Shown: piece after piece, positions 37,501-47,569 of the stretch
How the letters are laid out: each line of letters opens with the position of its first letter
Position numbering within the stretch: the first letter of the stretch is position 1
Assembly (NCBI GenBank): GCA_002682825.1
Contig: NOKP01000012.1
Location: 124,001 to 188,000 of the forward strand
Length of the DNA stretch: 64,000 nt
Direction: 5' to 3'
Source: Neonectria sp. B-13
Lineage: Eukaryota > Ascomycota > Sordariomycetes > Hypocreales > Nectriaceae
Notes under the pieces: model-generated
Seen by the model: only the letters and a program-made list of their open reading frames with translations
Database searches by the model: none
Told to the model about the DNA's origin: nothing
Program-made: the position numbers and the translations under genes

Positions 37501-38041
37501 CAACCAAGGCGACAGCATCCACGTCTCCATTAAACCAGCGCTGCGTCTTTTCCACCCTCCCACTGATATCGAGAACACGTCCGTCATCATGGCCTGCGCT
37601 GGCACGGGACTCGCGCCGTTCCGAGCCTTTGTACAGGAACGGTCAGCCCACGCCCAGTCCGGTCGGACTCTCGCCCCGGCCTACTTGTTCATCGGCTGTC
37701 GAGACCCTGAGAAGGATTCACTGCTGCAGGAAGAGCTACAACAGTGGGAGAAGTCAGCCATCGTCACGGTCTTTTACGCCTTCTCTCGAGCCAGTGAGCA
37801 GAGCAACGGGTGTAAATACGTCCAAGACCGGATCTGGAATGAGCGAGAGATTGTCGAGCGAGTAATTCTTAATGGGGAGGGCGTCTTGTACGTTTGCGGA
37901 GGCGCAGGGGTAGGCAAGGGCGTGGAAGAAGTCATGAAAAAGATTTACGGCCATGGGAACTCGCAAGTTACGGATAAGACCGCAGATAAATGGGTGCAGG
38001 ATCTCAAGTCTAGTCGTTATGCTCGGGAGATATTTTCATAG
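34543..38041 (+). CDS. ascE: Self-sufficient cytochrome P450-P450 reductase fusion (CYP505/BM3 type)
   Basis: Six exons: 34543-34651, 34710-34916, 34972-35119, 35177-35505, 35569-37112 and 37178-38041; 1066 residues, the usual length of this fusion class. The P450 half has the I-helix AGHETTS near 264-270, the ExxR motif ~320-323 and the heme loop [11 protein letters not shown] with Cys ~408. A linker rich in Ser/Lys/Pro leads to the FMN domain ([16 protein letters not shown] near 505). The FAD/NADPH parts follow ([24 protein letters not shown]). There is no membrane anchor, so it should be soluble like P450 BM3. In the ascochlorin pathway this enzyme epoxidises the terminal olefin of ilicicolin A, preparing it for cyclisation. 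The start at 34543 gives the compact BM3-like N-terminus ([12 protein letters not shown]). Confidence 0.87.
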
Positions 38042-38260
38042 AAGGGGGAACATAGACGGGCGTTTGATTTAGTATTTAGAATTTAGGTAATCCTCACTCT
38101 GTACCTTCAGCCCTCAGTGTTGATGTTTTGTATCGGTTGCACGAAATTGCAGTCATGAAAAGTGTTTATTTCATCATCTAGGACGCAGTCACTGTTCTGA
38201 ACTCCATTAAATTCCGTTGTGTATAGTGCATCCCCGGACTGCACAAACAAGCTAGATCGT

Positions 38261-38312
38261 CGCCATCAACCACCACATAAGACCATAGCTCTCAGAAAAT
38301 ACAAGATCTCAA
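38261..38312. repeat. Direct repeat left of the embedded kinase-like gene
   Basis: About 50 bp (caccacataagaccatagct...agaaaatac) matching 39950-40003 at roughly four of five positions. It lies just downstream of the kinase-like gene's stop. Its partner lies beyond that gene's 5' end, so the two copies bracket the gene. Confidence 0.6.
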
Positions 38313-38350
38313 CAGTACCGCTAATGAGAAATGGTGGCTGGTCTCTCCAT

Positions 38351-39412
38351 TCAAATACCCATCTCCTTTCTCATGTGGTCAAGTGCCATCAGATCTCCCT
38401 CACGTGTCTGGTACAGCTTCGCATCAATATACTCAGGATTATAACCTCCCCCGAAGTCAATAGCAACCGCATCACCGTCCTTGTTAATCATGATGTTGTC
38501 TGGCTTCACGTCGCCCCAAACAACTCCAGAATCGTGCAATCGCCTCGTTGTGGCTTCAATCTGGTCCATCCACTTCTTCTTTTCTTCTATTGAAGCATCT
38601 CTCATCCTGGCGCCCAGTGTTCTACCTTCAATATACTCAAGGAGAAACCCCATCAAAGTAGAACTGCCGTGGTCCCAAATGACAAGCCCAGTGAGCTTAG
38701 AGGTATAGAAAGGCGGGCCAACTTTGTTGCTAGTGTTGATGAGTGATAGTATCTCCAGCTCTCGCAGGTGGCCATGAGTCTGATACCCAGGTTTGAAGAA
38801 GAAAACGTCATCCGATCCAACTGGAGAGACCTTCTTGGGAACGTCACTCTCATCTTCAGACGGACCTCCTTCATCAACTTTCTCGAGCTCTGAGGCTCGG
38901 AACACGCGAGTGGTTGGAAGCGCAGAACGAAGAATTGTAGGTCCCTCAACGTCATCGGGGTGACAACTCGGTGCTTCGTCAACGATACGAGTTCTGGGGC
39001 TTGAGTCGCCATGGGATTGAGGGTCGTAGTTCTCTTGGATGCCACGAAGGCTTCCGCCTTCATTAACGAGTCTGAACGCGTAGGTGGGCGGTGAGAAGTA
39101 ATCCAGAAGGTTGAGAGCTTTTCGGGTGCCAGGTTCGGGAGTTGGTGCCAGGTCCTTCAGGAAGCTGTCTAATGCATTTATGACCCAATCTTCAAACTCA
39201 AACAGTGTGTCAGGATCCTCAATATTTTCCCGAAAATTGTCCATCGTCTCAAGCAGTTCCCCTTTGCCTTGTAGTTCCTGTCTTCGGACTGTGACATAAA
39301 AGCGCTTAGAGTTGTACATGAAGACATGGTCGACGTGATCGCCCAAATCTGCCACGTCCAGCATGCAATATGACAGAAAAGGCACCGCCTCGTCCTCTGC
39401 GTTGTTCTCCAT
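38351..39412 (-). CDS. Protein-kinase-like protein, uncharacterised, inside the cluster
   Basis: Intronless, 353 residues. The first ~180 residues have no domain I know and include an acidic, Ser-rich segment. The C-terminal half has a kinase/aminoglycoside-kinase catalytic core: a candidate Lys in DVFFFKPGY, an LLEYIEGRTLG hinge, the catalytic loop VVWGDVKPDN (Trp-Gly in place of His-Arg) and IDFGGGY as the metal-binding DFG. There is no APE motif, and the protein ends about 30 residues after DFG, so an activation segment and C-lobe helices are short or missing. Similar kinase-like genes are scattered in Hypocreales genomes. Nothing ties it to the pathway chemically, and it lacks the cluster promoter motif. 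It is bracketed by ~50-bp direct repeats, which suggests insertion into the cluster. Confidence 0.6.
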   Translation of the reverse strand: MENNAEDEAVPFLSYCMLDVADLGDHVDHVFMYNSKRFYVTVRRQELQGKGELLETMDNFRENIEDPDTLFEFEDWVINALDSFLKDLAPTPEPGTRKALNLLDYFSPPTYAFRLVNEGGSLRGIQENYDPQSHGDSSPRTRIVDEAPSCHPDDVEGPTILRSALPTTRVFRASELEKVDEGGPSEDESDVPKKVSPVGSDDVFFFKPGYQTHGHLRELEILSLINTSNKVGPPFYTSKLTGLVIWDHGSSTLMGFLLEYIEGRTLGARMRDASIEEKKKWMDQIEATTRRLHDSGVVWGDVKPDNIMINKDGDAVAIDFGGGYNPEYIDAKLYQTREGDLMALDHMRKEMGI

Positions 39413-40714
39413 GATCGGCTAAGAATTGAAGGCTAATCTCATAGTACGCCAGCCTTGCATTTGGGTCTTCCTTACACCTTGCAAGTTGGTTGCCGAGGGT
39501 TGTGATGCAAAAAGGGGGAAGTGGGCGGTTGGGAGTTATAATTGTAAGGCAACAAGATCATCTGTCAACACCTGGTTCTCAGGTCAGTGCACATGGCCGC
39601 CTGAAGCGCTGAGATTATGGGCTGTGCTGTGACGCGGATTCATTGGATAATCGCTAGTCTGTGGAACGTAGTGGGCTATTTTGGGGGCGAGGCGCTGTTG
39701 AACAGATTAACCGCCCTGACTTTGAAGCGGTTGACCGTCATTGGTTCTTCAGGCGCACTCTAGAATCGCAGACGTGGAACTTAGCATTTGGAGGCTTTCC
39801 CAGCCATAAAGAAGAGTTAGAAGCGGCGAATTAGCTCGGGCGGTGACGACCGGGGAATCCTCGCTACTGTATGTTGTTTTTGTTTATTATTTTTTGACTA
39901 ATTCTGAGAAAAACCTGGTTGTGAAGGTGGCGGCCCTCATGAGCTGTGTCGCCGGCACTTCCACCACATACGACCATAGCTCTTAGAAAATACGGGATCC
40001 CGTCCGCTCTCCCTTAGTCAAGCTGAGAAGCGGTGAATTAGTACTCGGGTCGGTGACGACCGGGGAATCCTCACTGTTGTATGTCATTTTCTCTTTTTGC
40101 CATTTGGATACTGATGATCAATATTTTCCACATAGCTGCTCTGGGGGCTATTCCATTTTGTTGAGTTTGATATTACTATTACTTAAAACAATCCGACGTT
40201 ATGCTAGGTCATAATTGTAATTAGTCAATGACTGTGGTGCTTATACATATTCACTATTGTATCTTCCATTTTTGTTTTGCGCTCTTAATTTTGTCAAAAT
40301 TTGTGGGCATAAATGCTGAAAACCGCAGGGGCCCACGGGCCTCCAGGGTAAGCGACATCGTCGAGGTGGAACGGCGACTCCAGTATCATTGCAATTGCGC
40401 ATTAGAAGAAAAACCTTTCATTCGGAAGCGCATGTTCGCCAACCTACTAACTAAACCGAGACGTCTTTTGTCCATAACTCCGTAAAGTATAGGGCGTCAG
40501 TGTGGATGAAGGCTTTACTGTATTCACTCACCCCCCCCCCCCCCATTTATTTTGCTTGTGACCCACCATGATGGAGGTCTCCCGATTTCAACCCTCTTCA
40601 CGTCATGAACAATTATCTTATCCCGTGTCTAAATTCTAAATAAGTCGCCAAGGTAGTTCTCTAACTAGTTCAAAATCTTTTTATCATGGTATGTGGGTGT
40701 TGAGCTCATGATCT
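39413..40714. other. 1.3 kb interval with short repeats and a poly-C tract
   Basis: No gene supported. It contains the right copy of the kinase-flanking repeat (39950-40003), a second repeat pair (39815-39874 and 40023-40085) and a run of 14 C at 40531-40544. The region resembles repeat-laden DNA between the kinase-like gene and the cyclase 3' end. Confidence 0.5.
39815..40085. repeat. Pair of ~60-bp direct repeats with CGGGGAAT core
   Basis: gttagaagcggcgaattag...cggtgacgaccggggaatcc at 39815-39874 recurs as gagaagcggtgaattag...cggtgacgaccggggaatcc at 40023-40085. A shorter related piece (ggtcggggaatatctgc...tatgtcat) occurs in the cyclase/P450 promoter at about 41987-42021. Origin unknown. 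Confidence 0.6.
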
Positions 40715-41582
40715 TTAAATGCTCTTGGCCGACTGTCGTGGTGCTGCCTTGCGTCCATCCGGAAGAACTCTCTCGTTGCGCCTGACTTGGACAAAGATAA
40801 TGGCGTACATAATGTCACAGACAGTGGTTATTCCCCAGAGAAAGACGCCGGGAGCACTCATAAAATATCCGTGAGCCTCCGTCCAAGTGTACCAGGCCCA
40901 ACCATAGTTGATGTTAAGGCCAACAAGAGTGCCCAAGAACCGCAGAGCCCTTTGTGGTGGCGGTCAGGTTAGCAGTGCATCTCAGCCCGTAATGACGAAG
41001 TAAATGAACTAACCAGATGGACCAACTAACTCCTCCGGTGTGTTGTCTGGTGACCAGTTGTGCCAAAGACGAAGTGGACACAATGACTTGACAGACGGAG
41101 ACGGCCCAGAACGCCATCTCAGTGGCATCCTGACCCTCAATGCCGCGGTAGAACTTCCCGCTCTTCATAGCAATGTGGTTTCCCATCCACCACGATGCAA
41201 AGCTCCAGTGAGCTACAGCACACAGCACCACCAAGGCGACGAGGATCTTGCCCAGGTTCCTACTGACCATCGGAGCGTGCGACCACTCCTCCCTGCCGTA
41301 TCTGAGGGTACTATAGATGATGGGGATGTCGATGAGCATCCAAATCACCATGGCCGTCTTCTCGCGCGGCGCGTCTGCCACAGACAGCGCGTAGACCATC
41401 TCCCAGGCGAAATTGTTGGCGAGAGCGAATAGCGGCATGCCGTAGGATTTGGTGCGAAGCCCTTGGCGTGCATAGAGGATGTAGCATAGTGTCCAGGCTA
41501 ACCCAGCGAAGCCAAAGGTTGCATTGTACACGGGCTGGTACCAGGGCGACACGTGAGCCGGGGGGATGTCGTTGAAACCCAT
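40715..41582 (-). CDS. ascF: Membrane-bound terpene cyclase (Pyr4/AscF family)
   Basis: Exons 41582-41014 and 40949-40715 (intron 64 nt, GTTAGT...AAAG) give 267 residues. It is an integral membrane protein with about seven hydrophobic helices and no soluble domain, the pattern of Pyr4-type cyclases. Conserved acidic and aromatic residues are visible: the Glu in NNFAWEMVYAL, the Asp in WMLIDIPIIY and the segment INYGWAWYTWTEAHGYF. These enzymes protonate a terminal epoxide and start polyene cyclisation. In the ascochlorin pathway the enzyme turns ilicicolin A epoxide into ilicicolin C, forming the substituted cyclohexanone ring. It is divergent from the ascG-like P450 with 604 bp between starts. 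Confidence 0.85.
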
Positions 41583-41937
41583 TTCTTCGCAGTATATGGA
41601 TTTGGGACGAAACGAGACGACGTGCAGAGACAGATGATGAAAAGGATATTTGTGTGTTGACTGTTTAGGATCAGCACTAAAGAAGGGGCTAAGAAGAAAG
41701 TGAAAGCAAAGATGGTCAAGCAAAGGGCGATGAAGCAACTCAGTTGGCTTGTTTAGATAGCCCCTGTTGATCACGAATCGGGTGAGATGGGATAGCGCTG
41801 ATCCATGACTCGGATCTCGAGTGACCCGGCGTGTTTCTGAGACAGCCGGCTCATGACGTGAGAGCGATCAAATCTCCGAACGAGAATATGGCAATGTTTC
41901 TGTCGTCATCAGTTTATTAGCAGACTAGCACATTTAT

Positions 41938-42000
41938 TCGGCGCATTTCCATGTTCGGGACGAAGGGCCCCACCGTCGGCTTCGATGGTCGGGGAATATC
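41938..42000. promoter_or_regulatory. Shared cluster motif copies between ascF and ascG
   Basis: TCGGCGCATTTC at 41938-41949 is a strict copy, and TCGGGGAATATC at 41989-42000 is a near copy. Both lie in the divergent promoter between the cyclase (start 41582) and the P450 (start 42187). Confidence 0.5.
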
Positions 42001-42186
42001 TGCTGTGATTACTCTATGTCATCAGCCATTGGACAATTATTAAGTCGACTATTTTTAGTAGGTCGATTTTCTGCCGCCAAATAAACCCACATATTGCTGC
42101 ATCTTTAAGACATTTGTCCCAGTGCTTCTCGTGGTTCCGATCCCTATTCTGCTTGTCAGTTCTCTACGGGTTGAACATTTGGCACG

Positions 42187-43954
42187 ATGGAGTCCCTATC
42201 ATCTGTTGGCGAAAATGCTATACGGGCTATTACATCGTTCCCGGCTCTTTCTAGTGTTGTCGCGCTTTTCTTAGCAGTGCTGGTCTATTACTCTTGTGTC
42301 AAGACGAGGGGGCCAACACCAGCGCTTCCTGTCGTTGGGAAGCCAGGATCGCACATCACCAAAAATGTCATTTTGGAGGGTTCACGCAAGGTGAGAGATG
42401 AACAAAAGCTGTACCATTCATAGCAATCCCTGGCTAACCATCAAAGTACCCTGATTCGCCCTTTATCCTCGCCATGTCTCCTCCTATCGTCGTCCTGCCC
42501 ATCGGTATCCAGGATGAAGTGCGAAACCTGCCCGAGTCCCGCGTCTCCTTCACGCAAGAACATCAGCGCAACTTCTTCGCCCAGTACACGGGCATTGGCG
42601 ACCATCGACCCGAAATGATCAAGGCTATTCGCATTGACCTCACGAGACACATTGCCAGCACGCTCCCGGCTCTTCAGGATGAAGTGCGATTCGGTTTCGA
42701 CAAGGAATTTGGCGACTGCAAGGAATGGTCTCCATTCCCCGTCTATCTCAAGGTCCTCCGCGTTGTCGCCTTGATGAACGGTCGCATCTTCGTGGGACGT
42801 CCTCTAAGCCGCGAAGAAGAGTGGATCCAGTCCACCATCAGCTACACCATTGATTGCGTCAAGGCTCGAAATGCTATTCGAGAACATCCCGTTTGGAAGC
42901 GAAGATGGATCACCAGCAGTCTGCCCGAGATCGCCAAGCTATCCCACCATCGAACGCGCGGTGGTGAGATGCTAGAACCCATCATGAAAGCTCAACTGTC
43001 AAAGTCGTCGTTCAAGGAGAAGCTGCACAACCCCGAGTCCGGTGATGAAGAGGGCAACTTTATCGAATGGATCCTCAAATACACCCCTGAACATCTGCGG
43101 AACGACCCCGAGAACCTGGCTGTCAACCAGATGGTTTGTAAGTGCAACATTGGCGAATCTCGTTCCTACCCGACAATTACTAACATTAGTGATCAGTGTC
43201 GTTTGCTGCTATCCACACCAGCTCAATGGCCACAACTCATGCTATTCTCGACCTTGCGGCGCGACGCGAGTACATCCAGCCTCTTCGTGAAGAGATTGAC
43301 GAAATCCGGGCCGCCGACGGCGAGGAGAGGGATAGTGACGGTTTTGTAAGACTCAAGAAGGAAAGCATCAACAAGCTTCGAAAGCTCGACAGTTTCATGA
43401 AGGAAAGCCAGAGATTTTCGCCTCCCATTTACAGTAAGTCCCCATGAACTGAAAACTCCTACGTACCACTTCTAACAAACGAAGCTTCCGGAACCCGCAT
43501 CTGCACTTCTGATATTCACCTCTCTACCGGCCACACTCTTCCCAAGGGTACCCGCATCTGCTTCCCCTCATTCGCTGTGCAAACTGATCCCCGAACGACC
43601 ACGTTCTCTCCCGAGTACAACCCGGCAGGATACACGCCGCCTGACCAATTCGACGGCATGCGCTTCTACAACCTGCGTAACATGCCCGGAAAGGAGAGCC
43701 GTCACCAGTTCGCCACTGCCGGACCGGAGTCGCTCACCTTCGGCTACGGCAACCATACCTGCCCTGGCCGATTCTTCGCTAGCAACGAGATCAAGATTAT
43801 CCTGGTTGAGCTCTTGATGAACTGGGACTTTAGACTGAAGGGTGATGTCGAGCTCAAGGGCGGTGCGGAGAAGAGGCCGCCGAATGTCGAGGTTGATCTG
43901 GTCATCACGCCAAACCCGATGGCCATGATGGAGTTTAAGCGCAGAAGAGCTTAA
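42187..43954 (+). CDS. ascG: Cytochrome P450 (ascochlorin-forming desaturase type)
   Basis: Exons 42187-42390, 42447-43137, 43197-43433 and 43485-43954 encode 533 residues; introns are 56, 59 (TACTAAC branch) and 51 nt. An N-terminal membrane anchor (ALSSVVALFLAVLVYY) precedes a Pro-rich hinge. The I-helix region is SFAAIHTSSMATTH, without the usual acid-Thr pair. The heme loop is FGYGNHTCPGRF with Cys about 470. This pattern matches the fungal P450s typical of meroterpenoid clusters. The ascochlorin assignment predicts desaturation of ilicicolin C to ascochlorin in the endoplasmic reticulum. The exact reaction cannot be read from sequence; the call depends on the complete pathway around it. 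Confidence 0.8.
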
Positions 43955-44325
43955 GCAAAGGGTTTACTGAACACTAGATAGACTATCAGATAGTAGAGTA
44001 GAATAGTAACTTCGTACATATTTCCCCAAGGCATTTTCTTTGTTTAATTATGCGTCCAAATGCCTTGACCGTAGAGGCTAGCACTGTTTATCTCTCTGCG
44101 ACGCGTCTGGGCGACATCATCCATCTTCTCATATATACAATGATTGTGACTGTTAACGTACTAGAGATTTTGGTTGGTCTCGGTGAGCTTCAATCTTTTT
44201 TGAGCGCGGTGGCCCTGACGTGTGGGTGAAATCTTTACTACGAAGGCGCATGTCCTTTAAAAACCTGCCCCGCCTCAACTTCTCGCTACACAACTGGAAC
44301 TGCAAAGAGTGAGAATGTGACGCCA

Positions 44326-45966
44326 TCAAATTTGAAATGTATTGATCATCTGCCTCAGATGCTTCGCCTTCCTCATCAAACCCTGTTCCCGCTCTTGAAT
44401 TTCAATAAATGCCCGACCCAAAAGACCCTCATCTATGTTCTTGTCCCCCAGCAAAGATCTTTTCCACCCGTCTATATCTACAGAATGTGCTTCTTCGCCG
44501 CGCTTGCTATCGCCATCCTTGTTTTCGGCCTCGCCCACTGCAAACGACCTGTGCACTCGGCCCAGCAGATACGTCACGGTATGGATGAGAAGAGACGCCT
44601 TCAGCAACGAGTTAACTGTGCCAGGGTTGTCGTCTGGCGAGTGTGTCGAGCTCCTGTGCTCGGCGTACAAGCAGTCGATGGCCAGTTCAAAGGAGTGCAG
44701 TAATTGCGTGTAGCACCCCAGCAACAGAAAGATCACTGCGGACTCAGGAATGCACGGAGCAGGCAACAAAGACCCTGCGGTCATGAAACTGTCGACACTT
44801 TCCGTCTTTGAGTCGGTGGGGCCGTCGTCCTCATTGGCCTCAGACATGTCTACATCTGACGATGCAGAGATTTTAATAGACCGTGGTGGGTTGATGAAAC
44901 GCGGTAAGCCTTGTCGGGCAATGTCGATCAGTTCTCCCGAAAAGTCAACTATGTCCTGCACGATCTGTTGTCCGAGCGAAGCCCCCGCTTCGACGGGGGT
45001 GTTGACTCGGCTGTTTGATCTATACTTCTCCGACGAACGGATGATCTTGGTACTGAGGTCTGACAGCTTGAGAACACTAGCGGTTCGAGAGAGATCTGCC
45101 TCCGATCCGTGAGGGATATTGGGGCTATTCTTGGCCTCATCTGTCTTGCTCTGGGCTTCATCGTGAAAGAAATGGAAAATACTGTCTCCATCCTTTTCAT
45201 GAAGCGCAGGCATACTCCCGCCGAGATCAAACATGTCTGTCGCCTCAGGAGTGAAGTTGAACGTAGGGAGCTCGAGATCTAGGCTGATATCCTGGAGGTA
45301 CGGCTCATATAGTGTCTAAAAATAGGCGTTAGCTTCGTGCGCTGGGAAGCTGGTCTTGGTGAAGTAGCCTCCCCAAAATGCCTGGTCACATACCGATTCG
45401 GACGCAGAGAAGCAGTTAGGCTCAGCGTTGTAAGCTCCACTGGGCCAAGGATGCTGGGATGGCCATACAGCAGCAGAGTCCACTTCGTTGTTGTCATCAG
45501 ATGCGGTCGACGTGCCATTGAGCGAGAGTTGTGGGGTTGGCGTCATGGAAGGACTGCCAGTGTTTGACAGAAGATTCTCGGCGTCGCACAGGCGTTGGTG
45601 ATCCTCGGTGTCGGGTGGTGTAAGCTGGCCTTGCTGTAGCAACGAGTCAGGCGCCAGGCCGAACACGTGGATAAGACTGCCATCAGAGGAAGTATTTTCG
45701 GAGCTCTGACGATGGCAGCGGTGATGGTGATGGCTTGGTGCCTCTTCTACGCTCGCCGCAGAGTTCTGTTTCCTCTTGGCAGGTCGACCGACCTTGCCTC
45801 GTTTGCTTACGATGCACTGAGCCCCGGCCTTGCGGCAGCGAGAACACGGCTCATCGGGACCGTTCCTGTCAGCCTCGCTGGACCGAGGGCAGCGGAGTTT
45901 CTGCGCGTGGCAGCGGTTGCAGGCAAGACGGAGAGGCTTCTCGGGAGCCAACGCAGCGTTGCTCAT
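44326..45966 (-). CDS. ascR: Zn2Cys6 transcription factor, AflR-like
   Basis: Exons 45966-45394 and 45315-44326 (intron 78 nt, GTATGT...TTTAG with an AGCTAACG branch) give 520 residues. The binuclear zinc cluster is CX2CX6CX14CX2CX6C at residues 16-51, with an unusually long 14-residue middle spacer. A basic linker follows (GRPAKRK). The C-terminal half resembles the AflR regulatory region, with FLLLGCYTQLLHSFELAI. It sits at the right edge of the enzyme block, as ascR does in the known cluster, and probably activates the pathway. I found no strict copy of the shared motif in its own promoter. The ATG at 45966 is preferred over 46017 because it directly precedes the zinc cluster region. Confidence 0.8.
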
Positions 45967-47569
45967 GATGTGGAGTTGTATAGGCGGGGCCAGTATCTGC
46001 AGACATGCAAATACCACGTCTTACTCGATCAGATCGGCACTGCGGCATTGCAGCAACACCACTTCTTATATGTCAACTGCCCTACATGATACAAACCGCA
46101 GCTTCACTGCCGGGGACGGCGACCTAACTCAGCAGTGGGGCAAGGGAGGTCGCCAAGGTCATCCCGCGCGGGCTTTAGTCTTTTCTCTTCAATGGCCGGC
46201 ATTGCGCCAACGATGCTGGCAGGACAGCAGCGGAACAGGGGGCGGGACAGGCATCACACCATTCACCCGATGGACAGATCGGCCCGTACCCGCCGAGTTG
46301 AATGCGGATATTCGTATGCAGTGTGGAGTCGGCCTGCTCGCAGACGGAGGATCCGGGATTTCCTGAGCGCGTGCTAGGACCAAAGTAGACTCCTGTCATG
46401 GTAAAACGAGCCCGAAGTCTTACTCCTCGCCCTGCATGTCGGGCTAAGATCCAAAGGACAAACAACTAGATCTTACAGATGACGCTAGAACGAGGATATT
46501 TCCGGTTACGTGGCCACGGATCGACAGTGAGAAATCACATCAAGGCAGGATCATCACGCTATCAGTAAGAAACCGATGCAACGGCCAACCACATCACCAT
46601 CCGTATACAGAAGATTGTGCTGCGGTTGCCGGCTACGTATCCACAGCGGGGCGCGGACGGACAAGGGGCGCGGGAAAAGGATCCGGAGAACGGAGCTAAT
46701 CTACGGCACGTTTCTGCGGCTACAACCTAGTGTGGATGGATCCTGCGATTTTCCCACATATATTTTGTCATTGATAGTGTGTGTCTCAGTTAGCGGCATC
46801 TCCGATGCGGTATGAGGATGTGAACATGTTCGGTTCAGCTAAGGTCAGACACGCCATCGATCCAAACAACTCAGTCATGATTAGATGATCAGATTAGATG
46901 GAACCCGTGTCTGTAAGTTGATCGTCTCCGTGCAGGTTTAGTTGAGTTAGGGCTTAGACTACTCATGGGACCTGCAATCGTTACGTCCCCTGAGGGCTAT
47001 GCTACTCCCTCCGTATTACCAAGCCACCATACAGAGCATAGATCCAGTATCTCATCTCGTTAACGCATCGTGGCCCACCCTTGCCGCAGCCAATGCGTGT
47101 CAGAATTCCCGCTGCCTGTCTCTACCAACGAGTGCCGGCCGGAATACCCCGAGACGTGAGCAAATATGGGCCAGCGGATCCATACGGCACAGACCTCGGC
47201 GACCTCAACCCTGTTTTTACACTCAGGCCGCTCGTGCTAAGCCTTTTTGTATTAAGCACAGCCTAGATAATGGATCAAACGCGTAGGCGCCAGTGAGCAC
47301 TATCCTTGATGTGCCGGAGAATACGGTGCGATTTAAGGTACTTGGATTTCATAGACACTGTGTTGGCCGAGCATCCTAATTTGGAACTTTGATTGCTTTA
47401 TTAGGCAATCGAGATTACTTCTTAAAACCTTAACAATTGAGTAGAGTAGGGCTCTACATTTTAGGCTGAATCTCACTGCAAAAAGCCATGTTCCTACAGG
47501 TTGGACGGCATAAATATGGAGTCTCAGTAAGCGGCAATCTAGCTACGTGTAAGATACAATGTAGAGGTT
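45967..47569. other. 1.6 kb interval between the ascR-like gene and the acyltransferase
   Basis: No gene supported. The first ~400 bp presumably hold the regulator's promoter. The rest shows no recognisable coding or repeat structure. Confidence 0.4.

Noticed and set aside
38351..39412. Kinase-like gene as a self-resistance or pathway gene
   Set aside because: No chemical step in the pathway needs it, it lacks the promoter motif, and repeats bracket it.
40531..40544. Run of 14 C
   Set aside because: Simple homopolymer; may be inaccurate in length, no function inferred.
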